Assembly (NCBI GenBank): GCA_030823965.1
Contig: JAVBYP010000243.1
Location: 1-13,277, forward strand
DNA length: 13,277 bases
From: Sideroxydans sp.
GTDB taxonomy: Bacteria > Pseudomonadota > Gammaproteobacteria > Burkholderiales > Gallionellaceae
Direction of reading: 5' to 3'
Within the stretch, counting starts at the first letter, position 1. Every line of letters begins with the position of its first letter. The translations under genes were made by a program, and so were the position numbers. Positions 8,235-13,277 of the stretch are shown here, piece by piece. The notes beneath the pieces are model-generated. The model was not told the origin of the DNA. It saw nothing but the letters and a program-made list of their open reading frames with translations, and ran no database searches.

Positions 8235-8488
8235 AGTGGCAGGTTTAGAGGGCTAAATAGGCCCAAAGGCTTATGGTTAAGGGTGCTGTACGGCGTTATA
8301 GTGCGGTGGCAATTTTACGTGATGGCTTGTGATGAGTTACTAATTTCTCACGAGCTTGAACTTAAAGTTGGGTATAGATAGATAACGTCGTGTGTCTCAA
8401 ATCAGCCAGTAACGGACTGTCCTCATCTGTCCGAAATATTATGCATATGTGGAACAATTATTTGGGCGTACTCCAATGAATCAATTGG

Positions 8489-8518
8489 TTATCAAAAACA
8501 TGCATTCCACACTATTAT
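8489..8518 (+). promoter_or_regulatory. Candidate promoter of the first lipoprotein gene
   Basis: TTATCA (8489-8494, four of six bases to the -35 consensus) and TATTAT (8513-8518, five of six to the -10 consensus) are 18 bases apart. Transcription would start near 8525, directly at the palindromes described next and about 57 bases before the ATG. The match is modest and no other evidence supports it. Confidence 0.3.
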
Positions 8519-8557
8519 CAATAGTACAGACAGGTGGGTCTGTCTAATAACTATTAG
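8511..8557. promoter_or_regulatory. Nested inverted repeats, possible operator or leader structure
   Basis: Three adjoining dyads fill 47 bases. They are ACTATT-ATC-AATAGT (8511-8525); ACAGAC with GTCTGT (8526-8531 and 8538-8543), which can shift register to AGACAG with CTGTCT (8528-8533 and 8540-8545); and CTAATA-AC-TATTAG (8544-8557). AATAGT at 8520-8525 can pair instead with ACTATT at 8550-8555, enclosing the central dyad. The central 22 bases from 8525 to 8546 resemble the length and symmetry of TetR-type operators. Mutually exclusive pairings would also fit an RNA leader switch. Either role is inference. Confidence 0.4.
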
Positions 8558-8581
8558 CCCCCTTCAATCCATGGAGTCTCT

Positions 8582-9139
8582 ATGAAATATCGTATTGCCA
8601 CATTACTTACCCCCTTTTTGTTGTCGGCTTGCGCAACTGGTACATCGTATCTTGGGCATGCAGTTAGTCAAACTCCATTCAAGGTTGATGGTGGAAAAAC
8701 AGTCCACTTGCCAGTCACGCGCGCCGGCGCATTACCCGCTGAGAATGAAAACTACAAAATAGAAGGCGCTGGATTTAATGCGTCTTTGAAAAAGGGCAAC
8801 CCCAGCGAATCGAAGCTAGCTTGGGGATTTTCATTTGTATCAAAGAAATCAGATGAACTGGATTACGTAGTTGTTGAGCGAGTCACAGATTCTGGTGAGT
8901 TGGAACTGGTTGTCCAAGATAATTCCCCAGCCCTTAAAAATAAATACTGGGTGGGCAGGTCAGTTCCGACATCTATGGATAAAGATTTATTACCTTGGCT
9001 ATATTCCAGCTCCGATTCAACATTTGTCTTTAAATTCACAATTAAAGACAAAGATGGAAGTTCCGACGTAATGTATCAACCATCCGTAATTTCAGGTGGA
9101 ACTAAGGCTGTGTATCTGCAAGTTATCTATGGAAAATAA
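8582..9139 (+). CDS. Putative lipoprotein of unknown function in an integron-type cassette, 185 aa
   Basis: I do not recognise the family. The N-terminus is a lipoprotein signal: Lys2 and Arg4, a hydrophobic stretch to about residue 14, and the lipobox LSAC with lipidated Cys17. Ala rather than Asp at the next position predicts outer-membrane sorting. The mature part is about 168 residues, soluble and beta-rich in appearance (SKLAWGFSFVSKKSDELDYVVVERV, of which the core is WGFSF; then FVFKFTIKD and VYLQVIYGK), with no other Cys and no catalytic motif I can name. GGAG at 8573-8576 lies 5 bases before the ATG. Codon use and base composition are visibly more AT-rich than in the flanking yoaA and yaiI genes. 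An attC site starts two bases after the stop. That tight gene-plus-attC arrangement is the standard form of an integron gene cassette. Confidence 0.85.
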   Translation: MKYRIATLLTPFLLSACATGTSYLGHAVSQTPFKVDGGKTVHLPVTRAGALPAENENYKIEGAGFNASLKKGNPSESKLAWGFSFVSKKSDELDYVVVERVTDSGELELVVQDNSPALKNKYWVGRSVPTSMDKDLLPWLYSSSDSTFVFKFTIKDKDGSSDVMYQPSVISGGTKAVYLQVIYGK

Positions 9140-9141
9140 TG

Positions 9142-9208
9142 GCTAACAAACCATTCAACACGGACTGGCGCGATAAAGCCGCGCCAGCCGGTTGATTAAA
9201 ACGTTAGG
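9142..9208 (+). repeat. Integron attC recombination site (59-base-element type)
   Basis: All parts of an attC are present. R'' is CTAAC (9143-9147) and R' is GTTAG (9203-9207); they pair. L'' runs CAAC-A-CGG-A-CTGGCGCG (9156-9172), and its complement L' runs CGCGCCAG-CCG-GTTG (9180-9194). Pairing is perfect except for two extra A residues (9160 and 9164) on the L'' side only, which matches the extrahelical bases that orient attC folding. The spacers between R and L boxes are both 8 bases (9148-9155 and 9195-9202), as expected of the unpaired central spacers. The loop is ATAAAGC (9173-9179). The strand-exchange point would be between G9203 and T9204. The deviation from strict consensus is an A in place of the last pyrimidine of GTTRRRY. 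The site separates two same-strand lipoprotein genes. Confidence 0.88.
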
Positions 9209-9211
9209 AGG
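9206..9211 (+). promoter_or_regulatory. Ribosome binding site embedded in the attC core
   Basis: AGGAGG, a full Shine-Dalgarno match, begins within the R' box of the attC (GTTAGG at 9203-9208) and lies 6 bases before the GTG start at 9218. It decides that start: an ATG at 9214 is out of frame and reaches a stop after a short run. Confidence 0.8.
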
Positions 9212-9217
9212 TAATGA

Positions 9218-9523
9218 GTGCGAATCATCGCAGTGCTGCTATGTTTAGCAATGCTTTCTAGCTGTTCAACAATCGCAACGGTTTCTGGTGGCGCAGGAGG
9301 CAATGATCCTGAAAGATTCTCTTGTCCTGGAGGCACGGTTCCAAGACTATATTCTGGCGTTGCGAATGACATCCGATATCTAAGTCATCCTGAATCAGGC
9401 ATCGCGCTCTTGGATATACCGATTAGTTTTATTGCAGATACAATCATTATTCCATATACATTATTCACACAAAATAAATACGGAAATCTTTGTAATGCTA
9501 AATCGTCAAAATCTACCTCATAA
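9218..9523 (+). CDS. Small lipoprotein, YceK/YidQ-like (DUF1375), second cassette gene, 101 aa
   Basis: A GTG start gives a lipoprotein signal with lipobox LSSC and lipidated Cys16; Ser17 predicts outer-membrane sorting. The mature part contains [14 protein letters not shown] (about residues 42-55) and [20 protein letters not shown] (about 64-83). These match the pattern of the E. coli YceK/YidQ lipoproteins, where a Tyr-Ser-Gly-Thr-like box is followed by a D-x-P-x-S-x-x-x-D-T-x-x-x-P-Y box. The family's function is unknown. A Cys pair at about 36 and 93 could form a disulfide. The gene begins 14 bases after the recombination point of the attC, as a cassette gene would, and it uses the attC-derived Shine-Dalgarno. 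It shares the AT-rich composition of the preceding gene. No clear attC follows it. Confidence 0.82.
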   Translation: MRIIAVLLCLAMLSSCSTIATVSGGAGGNDPERFSCPGGTVPRLYSGVANDIRYLSHPESGIALLDIPISFIADTIIIPYTLFTQNKYGNLCNAKSSKSTS

Positions 9524-9533
9524 CCCATCCACC

Positions 9534-9597
9534 AACCGTACCACCCAAAAGCTGCGCTTTGGGGTTCCCTCGGTGCTTCGCACCTCAGTGGGCGGTT
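9534..9597. repeat. Palindrome cluster after the second cassette gene
   Basis: AACCG (9534-9538) pairs with CGGTT (9593-9597), and CCCA (9544-9547) with TGGG (9589-9592). Inside, CCCAAA-A-GC / GC-TTTGGG (9544-9563) and GGTGC-TTC-GCACC (9572-9584) form competing hairpins. No T-run follows, so a terminator is not supported. It could be a degenerate attC or another structured element. Confidence 0.45.
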
Positions 9598-9606
9598 ATC
9601 TTAGAG

Positions 9607-9650
9607 GTTGAACGACTGCTTCGTATTATTAACAGCAGTAAGGATTCAAC
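9607..9650. repeat. Two-step inverted repeat upstream of yaiI
   Basis: GTTGAA (9607-9612) and ACTGCT (9615-9620) pair with AGCAGT (9634-9639) and TTCAAC (9645-9650). The polarity (GTT outermost left, AAC outermost right) is opposite to that of an attC, so it is not one. It ends 22 bases before the yaiI start and could be a regulatory dyad. Confidence 0.45.
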
Positions 9651-9672
9651 ACCACGCACTATAAATAATTCA

Positions 9673-10122
9673 ATGCAAATCCTCATCGACGCCGACGCCT
9701 GCCCCAAGGTCATCAAAGACATCCTGTTCCGCGCGGCGGACAGGCGGCAGATACTCACCACGCTGGTAGCGAACAAATTGTTGCACTGCCCGCCCTCGCC
9801 TTTCATCCGCGCGCTGCAAGTTCCTTCCGGTTTCGATGTGGCGGATAACAAGATCGTGGAGATGACGCAGGTGGGTGATCTGGTCATCACGGCGGACATC
9901 CCACTCGCGGCACAGGTCATCGCAAAAGGTGGGCATGTGTTGAATCCGCGCGGGGAGTTCTATACCAAAGACACCATCCAAGAGCGGCTGACGATGCGCA
10001 ACTTCATGGAGAACTTGCGCGGCAGTGGTGTGGAGACAGGCGGTCCGCCGGTATTCAATCAGCGCGACCAGCAGACGTTTGCGAATCAGTTGGATAAGTT
10101 CTTGGCGAAGACGAAGATCTAG
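9673..10122 (+). CDS. yaiI: YaiI/YqxD family protein (UPF0178), 149 aa
   Basis: This is a conserved bacterial protein with a PIN-like or NYN-like acidic-site fold, of undefined function. The start [20 protein letters not shown] is family-typical; its DADACP box at residues 6-11 carries acidic residues thought to bind metal. Further conserved blocks are [10 protein letters not shown] (about 56-65), [13 protein letters not shown] (about 71-83), LNPRGEFYT (about 94-102) and [12 protein letters not shown] (about 109-120), which read almost like E. coli YaiI (152 aa). The frame is open further upstream to 9559, but the extra residues lack family similarity and derive from the palindromic region, so ATG 9673 is chosen. 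No Shine-Dalgarno precedes it. A TATAAA at 9660-9665 lies 7 bases before the ATG, so a leaderless transcript is possible. The gene converges on the DUF3330 gene, with two bases between the stops. Confidence 0.95.
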   Translation: MQILIDADACPKVIKDILFRAADRRQILTTLVANKLLHCPPSPFIRALQVPSGFDVADNKIVEMTQVGDLVITADIPLAAQVIAKGGHVLNPRGEFYTKDTIQERLTMRNFMENLRGSGVETGGPPVFNQRDQQTFANQLDKFLAKTKI

Positions 10123-10124
10123 CG

Positions 10125-10310
10125 CTACTTATCCCGCTGCTTTTCAGCTTCGCTGCGCTGCTTCCATGTCGCATAGCAATCTAGTCCGCAGAAGTTCGCC
10201 ACATAATCCTCCGCCTCAAAGCGCTTGGCTTCGGAGAGCGGTATCTCTTTCAGGCAAACTTCGCAGGAGACTTTCTCGGTCACGGATTGAGGGTGGGGAT
10301 GGGTAGTCAT
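10125..10310 (-). CDS. DUF3330-type small zinc-ribbon-like protein, 61 aa
   Basis: This small soluble protein has CEVC and CGLDC cysteine pairs (about residues 15-18 and 41-45). They flank the segment KEIPLSEAKRFEAEDYVANF, a pattern I recognise as DUF3330; the four cysteines suggest a structural zinc site. Members occur as chromosomal genes and, as I recall, beside Tn21-like transposon functions; their role is unknown. A longer open frame reaches 10397, but the start is placed at ATG 10308-10310 because an excellent AAGGAGGT ribosome site (complement of about 10316-10323) lies 5-7 bases before it. The C-terminal end (KQRSEAEKQRDK) is charged. It follows the lytic transglycosylase gene by 106 bases on the same strand. 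CAGGC-TAT-GCCTG (10344-10356) in that gap is a small perfect hairpin of unknown use. Confidence 0.82.
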   Translation of the reverse strand: MTTHPHPQSVTEKVSCEVCLKEIPLSEAKRFEAEDYVANFCGLDCYATWKQRSEAEKQRDK

Positions 10311-10343
10311 GGCACACCTCCTTTTAAGGCGTTGACGTTCCAT

Positions 10344-10356
10344 CAGGCTATGCCTG
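10344..10356. repeat. Perfect 5-bp hairpin in the mltC-DUF3330 gap
   Basis: CAGGC and GCCTG are separated by TAT. It lies about 34 bases upstream of the DUF3330 start on the minus strand. There is no T-run, so it is not a terminator; a leader structure or chance are both possible. Confidence 0.3.
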
Positions 10357-10416
10357 TTCAGGGTGAGCTGCAAGCGATATAAAACGACATGGAACACCCC
10401 TACTACGATGCGCCGT

Positions 10417-11619
10417 TCACATCATCGCGTAACGCTTCTTCGCCTCTACCGCCTTCACGATGTAACCGCGCGTCTCTTCATACGGCAACTTGGTGCGTAG
10501 CGCATCGAAGACTTCATCTGGGCGCATGGAGTTGATCTTGTCCAATGCATCTGCTTGGCGCGCCTTTCCGGTGAGTGTGCTGAACGCACGGAACACGTTG
10601 CTGGGACCGGTGTTGTAGGCAGCGATGGCGCAGTATTCACGTGACACGGGATTCTGTATCTGGCGCAGCGGACTGTCGTTGAGCAATACGCCCAGATAGG
10701 TTGAGCCTAGCTCGATGTTGTTCTCCGCATCGAATAGGTATTCCTTGCTCGGCGACACATCCTCGCCCTTGGCTTTGCGATACGCCTCGCGTCCGCCGCT
10801 GGTGGGCACCAGTTGCATCATGCCGTAAGCAGGTGCACTGGAGACGGCGTAGGGATTGAACGAACTTTCGATCTTGATGATGGCGAAGATGAGGCTGCGG
10901 CTGACGGTGGTGTTCGCGGAATGTTTGCGCACGGTGGCGGCGTATTGCACCGCGCGTTTATCGAGGTGCGCGTTGACCATACTCATCTGCACATAGAGCA
11001 CGTTCTTACTCACGCCGTTGGCATCGATGGTGCGACGTTTCATCTGGTTGGTGACGAGGAAGTCAGCATAACGCTCCACATCCTGCCGCGACTTCAACAC
11101 CGCACCACTCTGATCCACCACCATCTCTTGCAGATACGGCTTGCCTGTCAGCGTGATCTCTTTGTCGGAGAACAGATCGACCGCACCCGGATCGTCCGGC
11201 GTGAGCAAGGCGATCACTGCCGCGTTGCGCAATTTGTCTTTCGCTTTGTCTTCGTCCAGATGTTCGATGAGGATGCTGCCCGCGTCGTAATCCACCACCA
11301 CGCGGTTCTTGTAGTTCTCGGTGTATTTCACGTAACGGGTGCGGCTAGGCAACGTACCGGATTCGCGCTTGCCCCACTTCGCGCCGCTCTCCTTCTGCAC
11401 GTTACCCATCAACTGATTGAATTCGTATTGCGCCTTCTTCAGGTCGGCGACGATGAGGGTGGGGTTGTATCGGTAGGAATTGACACGGCTCTGCGCCATG
11501 CCCTTCAAGGCTTGCTCAGGATTCTTGGCAAGTGCCACTTGCATCATCTGCTTGGTCGAACAGGCGGGTAGGCAGAGGATGCCTGCGGTGAGTGTCAGTA
11601 GCAGAAACTTGCGGTTCAT
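10417..11619 (-). CDS. mltC: MltC-like membrane-bound lytic murein transglycosylase (lipoprotein), 400 aa
   Basis: Lytic transglycosylases cleave the MurNAc-GlcNAc bond of peptidoglycan to 1,6-anhydro products during wall growth and turnover. The N-terminus is a lipoprotein signal with lipobox LPAC and Cys20; Ser21 predicts anchoring in the outer membrane facing the periplasm. Residues about 40-225 correspond to the N-terminal domain of MltC-type enzymes (YVKYTENYKNRVVVDYDAG read around 96-114, core RVVVDYDAG). The SLT domain follows: AIIKIESSFNPYAVS with catalytic Glu251, then AYGMMQLVP at 264-272, and CAIAAYNTGPSNV further on. These are the standard ES, GLMQ and AYN boxes. At 400 residues it is longer than E. 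coli MltC (about 359). GGAGG about 7 bases before the ATG sets the start. uup lies 187 bases upstream on the same strand, with structured repeats between. Confidence 0.92.
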   Translation of the reverse strand: MNRKFLLLTLTAGILCLPACSTKQMMQVALAKNPEQALKGMAQSRVNSYRYNPTLIVADLKKAQYEFNQLMGNVQKESGAKWGKRESGTLPSRTRYVKYTENYKNRVVVDYDAGSILIEHLDEDKAKDKLRNAAVIALLTPDDPGAVDLFSDKEITLTGKPYLQEMVVDQSGAVLKSRQDVERYADFLVTNQMKRRTIDANGVSKNVLYVQMSMVNAHLDKRAVQYAATVRKHSANTTVSRSLIFAIIKIESSFNPYAVSSAPAYGMMQLVPTSGGREAYRKAKGEDVSPSKEYLFDAENNIELGSTYLGVLLNDSPLRQIQNPVSREYCAIAAYNTGPSNVFRAFSTLTGKARQADALDKINSMRPDEVFDALRTKLPYEETRGYIVKAVEAKKRYAMM

Positions 11620-11647
11620 TTACTTTCCTCCTCTCTCTGCGAATACT

Positions 11648-11798
11648 CCTTCCCCCTTGCAGGGGGAAGGTTGGGATGGGGGTAGAGTTTAGAAGCTGCC
11701 ACATTTCTACCCCCACCCTAGCCCTCCCTGATAAAACTACTAGCCAATCGACTAAGCCAGCAAGCTGGCAAGTCGCTGGTTACCTGCATGGGGGAGGG
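11648..11798. repeat. Paired G/C-tract inverted repeats, right arm interrupted
   Basis: The left arm (11648-11686) is itself a hairpin, CCTTCCCCC-TTGCA-GGGGGAAGG, followed by a tail ending GGGGGTAGA. The right arm begins as its inverted copy at 11706 (TCTACCCCC), runs to 11728, and resumes at 11783-11798 (CCTGCATGGGGGAGGG). Joining the two right-arm parts restores a near copy of the left arm in reverse, with a few changes. The 19-base centre (11687-11705) is unrelated. Short G/C-tract palindromes of this look are common as dispersed intergenic repeats in proteobacteria; copy number cannot be judged from one window. Confidence 0.7.
11729..11782. mobile_element. 54-bp palindromic insertion within the right repeat arm
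   Basis: This block has no counterpart in the left arm. Its core is GCCAGC-AA-GCTGGC (11756-11769). The pairing extends outward through CGACT (11749-11753) with AGTCG (11771-11775), then CCA with TGG, as an imperfect stem. Read on the minus strand, the stem is followed by TAGTTTTATC, so it might also serve as a weak terminator for uup. I do not recognise it as a known element and saw no second copy in the window. Confidence 0.4.
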
Positions 11799-11806
11799 TA
11801 AACAAA

Positions 11807-13277
11807 TCAGCGATTCTCCAACGCCTCCCAGCGCGCCATCAGCGTGAGCAACTCGTCTTCGATCTCACTTGCGCGTTGCTGCAACTGTTTCGCGTGAGCT
11901 GGATTATCGCGATACAAGGCGCCCGAACCAAGTGCGGCCACGATGTCTTCCTGTTCGCGTTCCAACACTTCGATGCGCTGCGGCATCTCGTCCAGTTCTT
12001 TCTGTTCTTTGAAACTGAGCTTGGCGGATGACTTTGCTTTGACTGGTTCCGCCTTGGCGACGGGCTTCGCTTGCACGGGTGCGGCTGATTTTTGGTTGGC
12101 TTCGAATTTCTTCACGCGCACCCAGTCTTCGTAACCGCCGACGTATTCCATCAGCTTGCCATCGCCTTCGAATGCGATGACTTGCGTCACCACGTTGTCG
12201 AGGAAGGCGCGGTCATGGCTCACGAGGAAGAGTGTGCCGTCGTATTGCGCCAACATCTCTTCCAGCAACTCCAGCGTCTCGATGTCGAGGTCGTTGGTCG
12301 GCTCATCCAGTACCAGCACGTTGGCTGGGCGGGTGAACAAACGTGCCAGTAGCAGACGGTTACGTTCACCACCGCTCAAGGACTTGACGGGTGAACGCGC
12401 GCGTTCGGGTGCGAACAGAAAATCACCGAGATAGCTGATGACGTGTTTCTTTTGCCCGCCGATCTCGATGAAGTCGGAGCCTTGGCTGATGGTGTCCGCC
12501 AGTGTGGCGTTGTCGTCGAGCTGAGCGCGCAACTGGTCGAAGTAGGCCACGCTCAATTTCGTGCCCAGATTCACGGTGCCAGAGTCGGGCGCTTGTTCGC
12601 CCAGAATGATCTTGAGCAGTGTGCTCTTGCCCGCGCCGTTAGGGCCGAGCAGACCGATCTTGTCACCGCGCTGGATGCGGCAAGAGAAATCGTTGATGAC
12701 TTTGCGGGTGCCGAATGACTTGCTGACGTTCTCCAACTCCGCCACCAATTTGCCTGAGCGATCGCCCTTGTCCAGATTCATCTCGACCTTGCCCACCTTC
12801 TCACGGCGTGCGGAACGTTCTAGACGCAATTTCTCCAGACGCAACACGCGGCCTTCATTACGTACGCGGCGTGCCTTCACGCCTTGGCGGATCCACACCT
12901 CTTCCTGCGCCAGCACCTTGTCGAACTTAGCGTTGACCACCGCCTCGTCCGCCAACATGCGCTCTTTGATCTTTTGATACGCGGCGAAGTTACCGGGAAA
13001 GCTCGCCAACTGACCGCGATCCAATTCCACGATGCGCGTGGAGACGTTGTCCAAGAACTTACGGTCATGGGTGACCAGCAACACGCTGCCACGGAAACTG
13101 GTGAGCAGACCTTCCAGCCATTCGATGGATGCGAAATCCAAGTGGTTGGTCGGCTCGTCGAGGATGAGCACTTCTGGCTCGGCCACCAAGGCTTGCGCCA
13201 AGGCCACGCGCTTACGCACACCACCGGACAATGAACCGATGAGCGCTTCTGGATCGAGCTCCAACTTGTCGATAGCC
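11807..13277 (-). CDS. uup: ABC-F ATPase Uup, N-terminal part outside window
   Basis: Uup is a soluble duplicated ABC ATPase of the ABC-F class, linked to ribosome function and, in E. coli, to reduced precise transposon excision. The frame is open to the window edge; an internal TTG at 13262-13264 is not a real start. Visible in order are the end of the first ABC domain with signature LSGGVRKR and Walker B LDEPTNHLD, then the charged helical inter-domain linker (ERMLADEAVVNAKF onward, rich in Arg and Glu). The second ABC domain follows with GPNGAGKST, LSGGERNR, LDEPTNDLD and SHDRAFLDN. The end is a Lys/Ala/Pro-rich spacer and a C-terminal coiled coil (KEQKELDEMPQRIEVLEREQ and on) that marks Uup rather than EttA or YheS and is a DNA-binding domain in E. 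coli. About 490 residues are present; roughly 145 are missing, given E. coli Uup at 635. Confidence 0.95.
   Translation of the reverse strand, partial: AIDKLELDPEALIGSLSGGVRKRVALAQALVAEPEVLILDEPTNHLDFASIEWLEGLLTSFRGSVLLVTHDRKFLDNVSTRIVELDRGQLASFPGNFAAYQKIKERMLADEAVVNAKFDKVLAQEEVWIRQGVKARRVRNEGRVLRLEKLRLERSARREKVGKVEMNLDKGDRSGKLVAELENVSKSFGTRKVINDFSCRIQRGDKIGLLGPNGAGKSTLLKIILGEQAPDSGTVNLGTKLSVAYFDQLRAQLDDNATLADTISQGSDFIEIGGQKKHVISYLGDFLFAPERARSPVKSLSGGERNRLLLARLFTRPANVLVLDEPTNDLDIETLELLEEMLAQYDGTLFLVSHDRAFLDNVVTQVIAFEGDGKLMEYVGGYEDWVRVKKFEANQKSAAPVQAKPVAKAEPVKAKSSAKLSFKEQKELDEMPQRIEVLEREQEDIVAALGSGALYRDNPAHAKQLQQRASEIEDELLTLMARWEALENR

Larger units (their letters stand above)
8235..8581. other. 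347-base divergent intergenic region between yoaA and the first cassette lipoprotein
   Basis: No gene is seen on either strand. The left part (8235-8380) must carry the yoaA promoter; a TATAAC on the minus strand (8295-8300) is a weak -10 candidate without a good -35. From about 8360 rightwards the sequence turns AT-rich and full of short inverted repeats: AACTT-A-AAGTT (8359-8369), GGAC-T-GTCC (8414-8422), CGGAC/GTCCG (8413-8433), CCAAT/ATTGG (8473-8488), ACTATT/AATAGT (8511-8525), ACAGAC/GTCTGT (8526-8543) and CTAATA/TATTAG (8544-8557). The only match to an integron core site of the form GTTRRRY that I found in the part I scanned is GTTGGGT at 8367-8373, which could be the left edge of the inserted material. 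Confidence 0.7.
9204..9613 (+). mobile_element. Second integron cassette, right end uncertain
   Basis: The left edge is set by the attC strand-exchange point at 9203/9204. The right edge should be another attC after the stop at 9523, but none of normal form is present. GTTGAAC at 9607-9613 is the only GTTRRRY match I found before yaiI, and CAACC/GGTTG (9533-9537 and 9606-9610) could be relics of R boxes. The cassette may therefore be decayed at this end. Confidence 0.4.

Noticed and set aside
9572..9584. Terminator hairpin GGTGC-TTC-GCACC
   Set aside because: There is no T-run on either strand.
9607..9650. Second attC site
   Set aside because: The arms pair well, but the GTT and AAC ends are in the reverse order to an attC and there are no matching one-sided extrahelical bases.
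9559..9672. N-terminal extension of YaiI from an upstream ATG
   Set aside because: The extra 38 residues lack family similarity and come from a hairpin-rich non-coding stretch; the conserved start is at 9673.
10311..10397. Longer DUF3330 protein beginning at 10397
   Set aside because: A near-perfect Shine-Dalgarno lies inside this extension directly before ATG 10310, and the family domain begins after that point.
10813..11571. 252-residue plus-strand open frame opposite mltC
   Set aside because: Its His/Val-rich composition is that of a reverse-complement shadow; mltC on the other strand has lipobox, SLT motifs and a good ribosome site.
13262..13264. TTG as start of the ABC-F gene
   Set aside because: The frame continues to the window edge and the first ABC domain would be cut in half; the true start is outside.

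Overview
The window looks like a chromosomal segment of a Gram-negative betaproteobacterium, plausibly of the Nitrosomonadales/Gallionellaceae kind. That is an inference from the style of DnaJ, YoaA, YaiI, MltC and Uup, from the several lipoproteins with lipoboxes, and from the moderately GC-rich coding sequence. No rRNA, tRNA, CRISPR array, transposase or integrase was seen.

Positions 1-3931, + strand. The segment opens inside dnaJ (5' end outside the window). A small VOC-fold metalloenzyme follows 21 bases later. Then come lemA, a secreted outer-membrane-barrel-like protein of unknown function, and a membrane protein that resembles a bacterial GIDE domain carrying a perfect EF-hand loop. 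The last three may form one envelope module.

Positions 3928-8234, - strand. A DinG/YoaA-type iron-sulfur helicase is followed by a membrane-anchored HD-GYP protein (predicted cyclic-di-GMP phosphodiesterase) and an ankyrin-repeat protein. The last two overlap by one base (TGATG). The ankyrin gene meets the GIDE/EF-hand gene tail to tail, and both stop codons lie in one CTAG palindrome.

Positions 8235-9672. This is a visibly more AT-rich accessory island. A palindrome-dense leader precedes a lipoprotein gene. A well-formed integron attC site follows that gene, and a second small lipoprotein gene (YceK/YidQ-like) comes next. The right-hand core of the attC overlaps the Shine-Dalgarno sequence of the second gene. 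No integrase gene is in view, so this reads as a fragment of an integron cassette array (a CALIN-like cluster) or as cassettes lodged beside the helicase gene. It is the most striking part of the window.

Positions 9673-13277. The chromosomal backbone resumes with yaiI (+), then a 61-aa DUF3330-type zinc-ribbon-like protein, an MltC-like lipoprotein lytic transglycosylase and the ABC-F ATPase uup (all -; uup is cut by the window end). Between mltC and uup lies a G/C-tract inverted repeat pair of the dispersed intergenic kind. Its right arm is split by a 54-bp palindromic insertion.
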